Below, piece after piece: positions 27,349 through 35,114 of a stretch of 53,046 bases of DNA (positions within the stretch are counted from its first letter, which is position 1; every line of letters starts with the position of its first letter). The stretch spans positions 1 through 53,046 of the forward strand of contig CAZRGV010000030.1 of the NCBI GenBank assembly GCA_964599655.1. The letters are read 5' to 3'. A program made the translations under genes and the position numbers. The stretch comes from CAZRGV01 sp964599655. Lineage in GTDB: Bacteria; Planctomycetota; Planctomycetia; Isosphaerales; Isosphaeraceae. A model generated the notes under the pieces. It saw only the letters and a program-made list of their open reading frames with translations. It did not search any database and was not told the DNA's origin.

Positions 27349-28272
27349 TTGCACGAGGAAGCGATTCAAAAGGCGGACGTCCTGATCCAGGCGCTGGGAT
27401 ACATCCGCAAGTTCCACGGGCGATACACGGTCATCAAGCTTGGCGGCTCGGTGATGGAAGATCCCGAGGCGCTGCGGGCATTGCTCGTCGACGTGGTCTT
27501 CATGCAGACCATTGGCATGCGGCCGGTGATCGTTCACGGCGGCGGTAAGGCCATTACCGCGGCGATGGCCAAGACCGGGCGCGAACCGACGTTCGTCCAG
27601 GGGCGTCGTTATACCGACGACGCCACGCTCGAGATCGTCGCGAAAGTCCTGGCCGAGGAAGTGAACGCCGACATCGTCCGGCACATCAACAAGTACGGCG
27701 GGCGAGCGGTCGGTCTGCATCATGTGTCAAATCATCAATGCCTTTTCGGCCGACGCCTGACGTTGCCCGGTCCCGACGGCTCGACGATCGACCTGGGGCG
27801 TGTGGGAGAAGTGACCGAAGTGGAGGTTCCGCCGATCGAGAGCATGTGCCTTGGCGGCGTCGTGCCGGTGCTTCCCTGCCTGGCCGAGGATGAGGACGGC
27901 GGCTTGCTGAACGTGAACGCCGACACCGCCGCCGCGGCCGTCGCGACCGCGCTGAAGGCCGAGAAACTCGTCTTCCTGACCGATACTCCGGGGATTCTCC
28001 GCGACAAAACGAACCCGCACACCCTGATTCACGGACTGACGCCCGATGAGTGCCGCGCCCTGATCGCCGAAGGCGTCATCGACCGTGGCATGATTCCGAA
28101 GGTCGAGGCCTGCCTGGCGAGCCTGGAGGCCGGCGTGCGGAAGATCCACATCATCGACGGCCGCTTGCCGCACGCCTTGCTGCTCGAGATCTTCACCGAC
28201 ACGGGCATCGGAACCGAGATTACCAGCGAGCCCGACGCGGCCGAGCCCAGGAGCCGAAGACGCGTCGGATAA
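27349..28272 (+). CDS. argB: Acetylglutamate kinase
   Basis: ArgB phosphorylates N-acetyl-L-glutamate, the second step of arginine synthesis, in the cytoplasm. The family segments are VIKLGGSVMEDPEA (nucleotide-binding Lys), VIVHGGGKAI, GLLNVNADTAAAAVA and the VFLTDTPGILRD motif. I place the start at TTG 27349, with GGGGAGAG just upstream. From there the product is 307 residues starting LHEEAIQKADVLIQALGYIR, which matches where ArgB proteins normally begin. The longer frame to 27217 adds unconserved sequence. It heads argB-argD-argF on the plus strand. An AT-richer stretch at 27285-27310 upstream probably belongs to the promoter region. Confidence 0.94.
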   Translation: MHEEAIQKADVLIQALGYIRKFHGRYTVIKLGGSVMEDPEALRALLVDVVFMQTIGMRPVIVHGGGKAITAAMAKTGREPTFVQGRRYTDDATLEIVAKVLAEEVNADIVRHINKYGGRAVGLHHVSNHQCLFGRRLTLPGPDGSTIDLGRVGEVTEVEVPPIESMCLGGVVPVLPCLAEDEDGGLLNVNADTAAAAVATALKAEKLVFLTDTPGILRDKTNPHTLIHGLTPDECRALIAEGVIDRGMIPKVEACLASLEAGVRKIHIIDGRLPHALLLEIFTDTGIGTEITSEPDAAEPRSRRRVG

Positions 28273-28507
28273 GCCAAACCGTCCCGGGCGCGCGGCCCGA
28301 TCGGGAGGAGTGGACTCTCTCCTGGATCGCGGACTCTCTCAGCCGCCGGGTGGGTCGGATTCCTTTTCCCTTCGGAGTCGCCGGTCGCTGACGCTCGAGG
28401 ACGACCTCGCGGATCTCGAATGCGTTGATCGGAAGGAACACACGAATCGCGTTTCGGTACCGACCTCGATACTCTCGCCCTTTGGATTTCTTGAACGGAG
28501 CCCTGAA

Positions 28508-29716
28508 TTGAGCCAGATCGCGCATCCCAGCTCGGCCGAGACGATGGCCCAGTTCGAGCGTTACGTCATTCCGAACTACCGCCGATACCCGGTCTGCCTG
28601 GTGCGAGGCGAGGGGTCCCGAATCTGGGACGCCGAGGGGAATCTTTACCTCGACTTCTTTCCCGGCTGGGGCTGCAACCTGATCGGCCACTGTCCGCCGA
28701 GGGTGGTCGAGGCCGTCCGGGAGCAGGTCGGGCTCCTGATCCACGTGCCGAACACATGGTACATGGAACCCCAAGGAGCCTTCGCCCAGGCCCTCTCCGA
28801 GCGATCGTTCGGTGGCCAGTGCTTCTTCTGCAACAGCGGGGCCGAGGCCAACGAGGCCGCCATCAAGCTGGCCCGGGCGCATGGGCACGCGAGCGGTCGT
28901 TACAAGATCATCACGATGGAGCACGGCTTCCACGGGCGGACCTACGCCGCGCTTTCGGCCACGGCCCAGCCCAAGTATCACGCGGGCTTCGAGCCGATCG
29001 TGCCGGGCTTCGAGTATGTTCCCTACAACGATCTCGAAGCCGTTGCCGCCGCGATGGACGACCAGACGGCCGCCGTGCTCGTCGAGCCGATCCAGGGTGA
29101 AGGAGGTGTGAACGTTCCGTCGGAGGGCTACCTGCCCGGCCTCCGCAAACTCTGCGACGAACGGAGTGTGCTCCTGATGCTCGACGAGGTCCAGACGGGC
29201 CTGGGGCGCACGGGCGCCTGGTTCGCCTATCAACACTCCGGCATCGTGCCCGACGTCCTCACCTGCGCCAAGGCCCTCGCCGGGGGCGTGGCCTGCGGCG
29301 TGATGATCGCCAGGACCGAGATCGCCGAAACGCTCAAACCGGGCATGCACGCGAGCACCTTCGGCGGCAACCCGATCGCTTGCCGCGCGGGGCTGGCGAC
29401 GATCGAGACGATCGAGGAGGATGGGTTGCTGGAACGCGGCCGAGCCATCGGCGAGCGCTTCCGGGGCCACTTCGAGGCCATTCGCGGCGAGCGGCCTGAC
29501 CTGATCCGGGAAATCCGCATTCGTGGGGTCATGATTGGGATGGAACTCGCCGTGGACGCCTCGCCCGTGGTGGCGGCCTGCCTGGAGCGTCGTCTCTTGA
29601 TCAACGCCACGCACGGAACCGTCATCCGGCTGTTGCCCGCCCTGAACCTGACCGACGAGCAAATCGACGAGGGTTGCGCGATCCTCGGCGACGTGCTCCG
29701 AAATCTCGCGTCCTGA
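28508..29716 (+). CDS. argD: Acetylornithine aminotransferase
   Basis: ArgD transfers an amino group to N-acetylglutamate semialdehyde, using pyridoxal phosphate. The 402-residue protein has FFCNSGAEANEAAIKLAR, EHGFHGRTYAALSATAQPKY, VEPIQGEGGVNVP, LLMLDEVQTGLGRTG with the PLP-facing Asp, and TCAKALAGGVACGVM with the Schiff-base Lys. The start is TTG 28508, preceded by GGAG with seven bases spacing; the alternative ATG 28543 (MAQFERYVIPNYRR) is also possible. It lies 235 bases after argB and 17 bases before argF. Class III aminotransferases for ornithine or succinylornithine look alike, but the arg neighbours settle the call. Confidence 0.94.
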   Translation: MSQIAHPSSAETMAQFERYVIPNYRRYPVCLVRGEGSRIWDAEGNLYLDFFPGWGCNLIGHCPPRVVEAVREQVGLLIHVPNTWYMEPQGAFAQALSERSFGGQCFFCNSGAEANEAAIKLARAHGHASGRYKIITMEHGFHGRTYAALSATAQPKYHAGFEPIVPGFEYVPYNDLEAVAAAMDDQTAAVLVEPIQGEGGVNVPSEGYLPGLRKLCDERSVLLMLDEVQTGLGRTGAWFAYQHSGIVPDVLTCAKALAGGVACGVMIARTEIAETLKPGMHASTFGGNPIACRAGLATIETIEEDGLLERGRAIGERFRGHFEAIRGERPDLIREIRIRGVMIGMELAVDASPVVAACLERRLLINATHGTVIRLLPALNLTDEQIDEGCAILGDVLRNLAS

Positions 29717-29733
29717 ACGGGAAGAGGTCCGCT

Positions 29734-30705
29734 ATGCTCCGACACTTCGTCGATCTGTTTGGACTCGCTCCCGAGGAAGCCCGATCGATGCTCGACCGGG
29801 CCATCGAGTTGAAGCGCGAGACCCGACAAGGCCTCCGCACCCCGCTGCTCGCGGGTCGCACTCTGGGACTTCTCTTCGAAAAGCCGTCGTTGCGAACGCG
29901 CGTGAGCTTTGAAACGGCGATCGCCCAGCTCGGCGGGACGGCCGTGTTCCTCCCGGGCAAGGATGTCGGTCTCGGCGTTCGGGAAACCGTCGCCGACTTC
30001 GCGAGAGTCCTGAGCCAGTACATTGACGCCCTGGCCGTGCGCACCTTCGCCCAGTCGACCGTGGACGAACTGGCCGAGCACGCGACGATTCCGATCATCA
30101 ACGCCCTCTCCGACTCGGCCCACCCCTGCCAGGCGATGGCCGACCTGATGACGGTTCGCGAAGTGCTCGGCTCGACCGAAGGAGTCAAGGTCGCCTTCGT
30201 GGGCGACGGCAACAACGTGGCGCGCTCGCTGGCGGTGGCCTGCACCTTGCTGGGCGCGGAGTTCCGCCTTTGCGGGCCCGCCGAATACGGCTTCCCCGAC
30301 GAGTTCCTCACCCGGTTCGAGGCGGCGTTCCCCGGCAAATCCTTGACCAGCCACACCGATCCGATCCAGGGGGTCGAGGGAGTCGACGTGATTTACACCG
30401 ACGTCTGGACCAGCATGNNNNNNNNNNNNNNNNNNNNNNNNNNNNNNNNNNNTGAACCGTACCGCGTGGACGAGTCGATGCTGGGCCGGGCGCGCCCGGA
30501 TGTAATCTTTCTCCACTGCCTGCCGGCGCACCGGGGCGAGGAGGTCACCAGCGCCGTGCTCGATGGACCCCGCAGCATGGTTCTGCCCCAGGCCGCCAAC
30601 CGGCTCCATTTTCAGAAGGCGCTTCTGCTCTGGCTTCTCACCGAACCGAACCGAATGAGCAACAGCCAGGAGCCCAAGGCGCGACGGCGCTCCAGGACCG
30701 GTTAA
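29734..30705 (+). CDS. argF: Ornithine carbamoyltransferase, with an internal assembly gap
   Basis: ArgF joins carbamoyl phosphate and ornithine to make citrulline in the cytoplasm. The 323-residue protein (including twelve undetermined residues) carries the carbamoyl-phosphate motif SLRTRVSFETAIAQLGG, HPCQAMADLMT, and the ornithine-side HCLPAHRGEEV. A 35-N block follows DVWTSM and keeps the frame into EPYRVDESML, so the gap length is about right. The start ATG 29734 is 17 bases after the argD stop, with GAAGAGG upstream. A basic, Ser/Arg-rich tail of about 15 residues follows the conserved end. argB, argD and argF together cover steps two, four and the citrulline step of arginine synthesis. 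Confidence 0.95.
   Translation: MLRHFVDLFGLAPEEARSMLDRAIELKRETRQGLRTPLLAGRTLGLLFEKPSLRTRVSFETAIAQLGGTAVFLPGKDVGLGVRETVADFARVLSQYIDALAVRTFAQSTVDELAEHATIPIINALSDSAHPCQAMADLMTVREVLGSTEGVKVAFVGDGNNVARSLAVACTLLGAEFRLCGPAEYGFPDEFLTRFEAAFPGKSLTSHTDPIQGVEGVDVIYTDVWTSMXXXXXXXXXXXXEPYRVDESMLGRARPDVIFLHCLPAHRGEEVTSAVLDGPRSMVLPQAANRLHFQKALLLWLLTEPNRMSNSQEPKARRRSRTG
30418..30452. other. Assembly gap (35 N) inside argF
   Basis: Undetermined bases between the DVWTSM and EPYRVDE motifs of ornithine carbamoyltransferase; the frame is kept. Confidence 0.98.
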
Positions 30706-30739
30706 TCCCGGTTTGAACGGGAGTCGCCTCGCGATGATC

Positions 30740-30800
30740 TGTCCGTAAATCATTTTTTTGATATTTATTACTACATTCACAGAAATTCCAATATCTTCGG
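30740..30800. promoter_or_regulatory. AT-rich island between argF and rph
   Basis: This stretch is strongly AT-rich in a GC-rich neighbourhood, with TAAATCA at 30746-30752 facing TGATATTTA at 30759-30767 across a T6 loop. TTGATA at 30758-30763 matches five of six -35 positions, but no good -10 lies 16-18 bases on. It most likely holds the rph promoter or an A+T-rich upstream element. A terminator role for the arg operon is possible as well. Confidence 0.4.
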
Positions 30801-30852
30801 AACCGTCCGTCCATCGTGGCCGACGGCCGACAGGATTCGAGCGGGACGCGCC

Positions 30853-31590
30853 ATGAAACCGGAACCCACACCCAGACATGACGGCCGAGCTCCCTCCGAG
30901 ATCCGACCGGTCACGATGATCCGGGGCTTTCAGCGGACCAGTCCGGGCAGCGTCCTCTACCGCGCGGGGGGAACAACCGTGCTGGTTTCGGCGTCGATCA
31001 GCGACAAGGTTCCGCCGTTCCTGGAAGGCAAAGGGGTTGGCTGGCTCACGGCCGAGTACGGGATGCTGCCGGGAAGCACTTCGACCCGAAAATCGCGAGG
31101 AACCGACGGCCGAGGGACGGAGATTCAGCGCCTGATCGGCCGGAGCCTCCGCGCCGTGGTTGACATGACGGCGCTCGGCCCGTGCACCATCCAGGTGGAC
31201 GCGGATGTGATCGAGGCTGACGGCGGAACGCGTACGGCGGCGATCACCGCGGCGTTTGTCGCCGTCGTGGACGCCGTGAAGGCCCGCTTCGGCGATCCAG
31301 GCCGGGGAATCTTGAAAGACTCGATCGCGGCCATCAGCGCGGGGATCGTGGGAGGCCAGCCGGTGCTCGACCTCGATTACGTCGAGGACTCGACCGCCGA
31401 GGTCGACTTCAACGTGGTTCGGCTCGGCCGAGGCGGAATGGTCGAGATTCAAGGGACCGGCGAAGGGGGAACGTTCACTCGGAACCAGCTCGACGCGCTC
31501 GTGGACCTGGCCGAGGCGGGAATCGACCGCTTGAGGGACGTTCAGCGCGCGGCACTGGGAGACGACTGGCCCTTCCCGATCCTGATCTGA
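30853..31590 (+). CDS. rph: Ribonuclease PH
   Basis: RNase PH trims tRNA 3' ends by phosphorolysis in the cytoplasm. The 245-residue length is typical. Family segments include RHDGRAPSEIRPVTM at the N-terminus, GVGWLTAEYGMLPGST, the phosphate-site motif RGTDGRGTEIQRLIGRSLRA, TIQVDADVIEADGGTRTAAI and EVDFNVVRLGRGGMVEIQGT followed by GEGGTFTRNQL. The ATG at 30853 follows an AT-rich stretch that separates it from argF. The gene is often next to rdgB in bacteria; here rdgB is two genes downstream on the same strand. Confidence 0.96.
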   Translation: MKPEPTPRHDGRAPSEIRPVTMIRGFQRTSPGSVLYRAGGTTVLVSASISDKVPPFLEGKGVGWLTAEYGMLPGSTSTRKSRGTDGRGTEIQRLIGRSLRAVVDMTALGPCTIQVDADVIEADGGTRTAAITAAFVAVVDAVKARFGDPGRGILKDSIAAISAGIVGGQPVLDLDYVEDSTAEVDFNVVRLGRGGMVEIQGTGEGGTFTRNQLDALVDLAEAGIDRLRDVQRAALGDDWPFPILI

Positions 31591-31856
31591 GTGGGCTCGG
31601 TCCTCGCGCGTCGTTTGGAAACACGCCGGGAACCGCTCTGGGCAGTTCCGGGAGGATTTGCTAAAGTCCGCGCCGCACGTCGCCGGTTGCACCTTCGCGC
31701 TGCCTTCCTGGATGTCCCCCGGGCCGACGCTTCGCCACGTCCCACACGACCGGAGGACACTCCCGGTTTCGCCGCGAGGCCCCGCCAGGCCACACACTCG
31801 CGACGAATCGGAAGTGCAGGATCCATCGCGAACCCGACAGGATGGGGGGATCGCTC

Positions 31857-33122
31857 ATGAAGACCCAGATGGCCACGATGGCACTCACCTTGACCCTGAC
31901 GGCGGCGGCCCTGGCTCAGGTGCCAGGCCAGCCCTCTCCCGGTACGCGAGGCTCGGCCGGGACGTCGGGGTCACGACCGAAGTCGTTCTTGCCGACACCC
32001 AATTCGGCGACGGTTCCCGGCTACGGCACAACGGCCCCGACCGGCCGGCCCGCCATGTCGTCACGCGATGACGCGAAGGTCAAGCAGACGAACATCGACC
32101 TGCCCCCCGAGCCGATCCCTTACGAGGAGCTCGGTCAGCCCACGATTCCGCTGCCCGAGGGGCCCATCGACCCGTACCTCCTGCGGAAAGAAAACGGGCC
32201 CTTCATGATCATGGCCCACACCTTTCGAGGCCCGGACGCGAGCCGCTATGCCTTGGCCCTGGTGCTCGAACTGCAACAGCATTTCCGGCTGCCCGCGTAC
32301 ATTTTCCATCTGAAGATTCAGCCAGGGCACAGCAACATCCGGGGGGTGCAGCCGACCGCGCCCAGCTATGTCGCGAACGCGGACATCGCGGCCCCCGAGA
32401 AGTATCGCGTATTCGACGAGGCCGCCGTTCTGGTCGGCAACTGCAAGACGATGGACGAGGCGGAAAAGCTGCTCACGACCGTCAAGAAGCTGAAGCCGAG
32501 AACGCTCGAGGGGCTGCCGACGATCTGGGGTCATCGCAAGGGTCAGGGTCTGAGCCGGGCCTACTTGACGGCCAACCCGCTTCAGGCCGCTCAAAACCTC
32601 TTCCCCAGTCATCAGATGGCCAATCACAACGCGGTCCCATCCAATCCGGGACAGACCTTCGACCCGTACCTGGCCGTCGCGTCGCTGCAACAGCATCGCA
32701 AGGTCGATCCGATGGTCAAGCGAATGAACGGCGGCCCGCACAGCCTGTTCAAGTGCCCCGGTCCTTACACGCTCCAGGTGGCCGAGTTCAGCGGGCGAAC
32801 CTCGCCCGACGCGAACGATCCGCGGTTCCAGAACCCGGGCTTCCTGAAGAAGAGCCCGCTGGCCACGGCCGCCGACGACGCGGAGTCGCTCGCCGCGAAC
32901 CTGGCCAAGTGCAAAACACTCGGTTCGGAGATCCAGCCTTACGTCTTCCACGACCGTGTCAGCAGCAAGGTCACCTTGGGTGCGTTCAGCGGCCCCAACG
33001 ATCCGAAGCTGGCCAAGCTGCGCGAAAAACTGCCCTATATCATCGGCGAGTTGCTCGACCGAAAGTTCACCCAGCTTCCACTCGCTCCATCCACCGAATT
33101 GATGCCGGTTCCGCAACTCTGA
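31857..33122 (+). CDS. Exported protein with two SPOR-like repeats
   Basis: A 421-residue protein with signal peptide MKTQMATMALTLTLTAAALA followed by a Pro/Ser/Gly-rich stretch to about residue 75. The start ATG 31857 is preferred over the in-frame ATG 15 bases earlier because it follows GGGGGA at a proper distance and gives a standard signal peptide. Residues 114-211 and 302-395 look alike: each has a hydrophobic strand opening (PFMIMAHTFRG, PYTLQVAEFSG), an Ala/Leu helix, a turn with AYIFH or PYVFH, a second strand (AAVLVGNCKT, SKVTLGAFSG) and a Lys/Leu helix. This is the pattern of SPOR domains, which bind peptidoglycan lacking stem peptides. The match is by eye and weak. It lies between rph and rdgB. 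Confidence 0.75.
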   Translation: MKTQMATMALTLTLTAAALAQVPGQPSPGTRGSAGTSGSRPKSFLPTPNSATVPGYGTTAPTGRPAMSSRDDAKVKQTNIDLPPEPIPYEELGQPTIPLPEGPIDPYLLRKENGPFMIMAHTFRGPDASRYALALVLELQQHFRLPAYIFHLKIQPGHSNIRGVQPTAPSYVANADIAAPEKYRVFDEAAVLVGNCKTMDEAEKLLTTVKKLKPRTLEGLPTIWGHRKGQGLSRAYLTANPLQAAQNLFPSHQMANHNAVPSNPGQTFDPYLAVASLQQHRKVDPMVKRMNGGPHSLFKCPGPYTLQVAEFSGRTSPDANDPRFQNPGFLKKSPLATAADDAESLAANLAKCKTLGSEIQPYVFHDRVSSKVTLGAFSGPNDPKLAKLREKLPYIIGELLDRKFTQLPLAPSTELMPVPQL

Positions 33123-33177
33123 GCGGTCCCGCTCTGGTAGGATGGAACCCCTTGAGCCTGAACCCGGACCGATCTGG

Positions 33178-33210
33178 AACCCGGCCCTCGCGCGATCGAG
33201 GGCCGGGTTT
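33178..33210 (+). terminator. Intrinsic terminator after the SPOR-like protein gene
   Basis: AACCCGGCCCTCG (33178-33190) pairs perfectly with CGAGGGCCGGGTT (33197-33209) around a six-base loop, thirteen pairs, followed by TTTC. It lies 55 bases after the stop at 33122 and ends before rdgB. Confidence 0.8.
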
Positions 33211-33267
33211 CTGGCATTCGATCGCCTGGCCCACCGCGACGCGCGGCTCACCAAGGACACCGTTGCC

Positions 33268-33924
33268 ATGACCGAACCCGAACACGGCCCGACGCTCGTG
33301 CTCGCGACTCGTAACCGTAAGAAGGGCGAGGAGATGATGCAGCTCATCTGCCCGCCCTGGGAACCGAACCCCTGGCTCGGCCGGCTCACGATTGCAACGC
33401 TGGACGCCTTCCCCGACGTGCCAGAGGTCGTCGAAGACGCCGACACGTTCGCCGGCAATGCCCGCAAGAAAGCCAGCGAGACGGCCAGGGCGCTCGGCAC
33501 TTGGGTCGTCGCCGACGACTCGGGATTGTCGGTCGATGCCCTCGGAGGTGCGCCGGGCGTTCGATCGGCCCGCTACGCCGGCCAGCATGGTGACGACGAG
33601 GCCAACAACCGCCGAGTGCTCGCCGAACTGGCCGACGTCAGCGACGAGAATCGAGGAGCCGCGTTCGTCTGTGCCCTCGCGCTTTCCGACCCGAACGGAA
33701 CCATCCGCGCCGAGGTGGAGGCGTCGTGCCGAGGTCGAATCACCCGAGAACCCCGAGGCTCGGGGGGCTTCGGCTACGATCCGCTCTTCCTGATCCCGGA
33801 ATACCACAAGACGTTCGCCGAGCTCGGCCCGCTGGTCAAACATCAACTCAGCCATCGGGCACGGGCCTTCGCGCGGCTTCGTCCCCTGATCGAGCGACTG
33901 CTGGTTCAAGGGGAAATGCGCTGA
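33268..33924 (+). CDS. rdgB: Non-canonical purine NTP pyrophosphatase (RdgB/HAM1)
   Basis: RdgB hydrolyses dITP, XTP and ITP to monophosphates, keeping deaminated purines out of nucleic acids. The 218-residue protein starts MTEPEHGPTLVLATRNRKKG, where TRNRKK is the family's nucleotide motif. VVADDSGLSVDALGGAPGVR, SARYAG, GGFGYDPLFLIPEYHKTFAE and LSHRARAF are all diagnostic. The start ATG 33268 has AAGGA about ten bases upstream; the longer frame to 33142 runs through the terminator hairpin and is not credible. It is convergent with the Nudix gene. Confidence 0.95.
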   Translation: MTEPEHGPTLVLATRNRKKGEEMMQLICPPWEPNPWLGRLTIATLDAFPDVPEVVEDADTFAGNARKKASETARALGTWVVADDSGLSVDALGGAPGVRSARYAGQHGDDEANNRRVLAELADVSDENRGAAFVCALALSDPNGTIRAEVEASCRGRITREPRGSGGFGYDPLFLIPEYHKTFAELGPLVKHQLSHRARAFARLRPLIERLLVQGEMR

Positions 33925-34232
33925 CGCCTCTGGTTCAAGCGACGGCCAGGACACCCTTGAATCGGTTCGAGCGAAAGAGGGACGGTCAAGGCGGCCCGCC
34001 CCTTACCGGCGAGCGTTGAGGGGCACCCAGTGGCTCGTCCGGCAAATCGTCTGACTCCTGGCCAGATACCGCCCAGGGATCAAAAACCCGCCCTCGCGAA
34101 ACCAACCCAGGAGTCAAGCCTCCGCTCCTGCGAAACGAACCCGACGCTGGAACTTCGATGGCACCCAACTCATGATGAGGGTTCCAGTTACGTCGAGCAT
34201 CCACCCCGTGTCGATCGCCTTCGCGACGCGAC
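33925..34232. other. Intergenic region between convergent rdgB and Nudix genes
   Basis: No gene is visible. The only structure I find is the ten-base inverted repeat at 34052-34116, listed separately. No T-tailed terminator is evident for either gene. Confidence 0.4.
34052..34116. repeat. Ten-base perfect inverted repeat, 45 bases apart
   Basis: TGACTCCTGG at 34052-34061 is the exact inverse complement of CCAGGAGTCA at 34107-34116. The arms flank a 45-base stretch in the convergent rdgB/Nudix gap. It could form a large stem-loop ending both transcripts, or be two binding half-sites. The meaning is unknown. Confidence 0.6.
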
Positions 34233-34841
34233 TCAGAGCGACGGAACGAGCAGAGCGTCGATGCAGATTTGCGACCAGGTTTCGAACCGATCGCGAAGCT
34301 CGGGCAGTTCGGCGATCGGGACGAAGCCTGGCTCCGCCAAGCCCTCTTCTCGGGGCGAGACTTCCGGCCGTTCCAGGTCGAAGAGATGGACGACGCCGAG
34401 ATGAACCTGACCGACCGGGGTTGCGTCGTCGTTGATCAGGCCGACCCTCGTGATCTGGCCCGTGCTACCGAGCCGAACCTCCTCGTCGATCTCCCGACGA
34501 AGCGCGATTTCGTACGCCTCGAGCGTGGCGCGACAATCGGCATCGGCCTCGTCAACGTGGCCCCCCACACCGAGCGACCGAAGCCGGTGCAATCGCGCTT
34601 CTCCTTGCGACCGTCCCCTTGTGTAGCAGAAGACCGACCCAGCGGACCGGAACACGACGTAAGGAATGATTTGCTTGTAACCCGGATCCTCCTCCACCTC
34701 CGCGCGAGGTCGGAACTCCGCGCGTTCGAAGAGCACGGACAGGTAACGTTCCGCCTCGGGCGAGAACCCCTGGAAGCGTCCGAGGCGGTCGAGGTCTTCG
34801 GACGAAACCACCAGCACGCGACCGGCATGGGTCTGGCTCAA
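34233..34841 (-). CDS. Nudix hydrolase-like protein
   Basis: A 202-residue protein with a Nudix box, GGHVDEADADCRATLEAYEI followed by ALRREIDEEVRLG, where REIDEE is the metal-binding core. The spacing between the first Gly and REIDEE is longer than the usual GX5EX7REUXEEXGU, so the loop is expanded. Nudix enzymes cleave nucleoside diphosphates linked to another group; the substrate cannot be told. The N-terminal half contains FSPEAERYLSVLFERAEFRP, and a FCYTRGRSQGEARLHRLRSL segment just before the box, as in phosphoesterase-type Nudix proteins of this size. The start is TTG 34839-34841 with GAGGAG seven bases upstream; the longer frame to 34979 adds low-complexity sequence. It is divergent from the kinase gene. 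Confidence 0.85.
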   Translation of the reverse strand: MSQTHAGRVLVVSSEDLDRLGRFQGFSPEAERYLSVLFERAEFRPRAEVEEDPGYKQIIPYVVFRSAGSVFCYTRGRSQGEARLHRLRSLGVGGHVDEADADCRATLEAYEIALRREIDEEVRLGSTGQITRVGLINDDATPVGQVHLGVVHLFDLERPEVSPREEGLAEPGFVPIAELPELRDRFETWSQICIDALLVPSL

Positions 34842-35114
34842 TGTTGACTCCTCGGCCTGGCGTCGGGCCGGTTCTTGAGAGTTGTCGAGCGGCGTCTCCG
34901 AGCTCGCCCTCGTGTTTGAACACCGTGCCGGAACCTTGCCACCGGCTCTGGACGTGTTCCTCATTCTCTTATCGGCCATCGCGTTCAGCCGACTGTCGTG
35001 CCCACGCTTGTCCCAAACGACGAATTATTCAAACGTTGCGGGCGATCCTCAAAGCCCATAGAATCAGAAAATGCGGGCTTTCTGCTGTCGCCGATCCCGC
35101 GGGAGGCGATCGAC

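Noticed and set aside
29230..31797. An 855-codon minus-strand frame opposite argD, argF and rph
   Set aside because: Three well-conserved genes lie on the plus strand, and the antisense product has no recognisable segment.
34998..35114. Upstream GTG start for the kinase
   Set aside because: It has no ribosome site and adds a segment unlike kinase N-termini; GTG 35115 has GGGAGG at a good distance.
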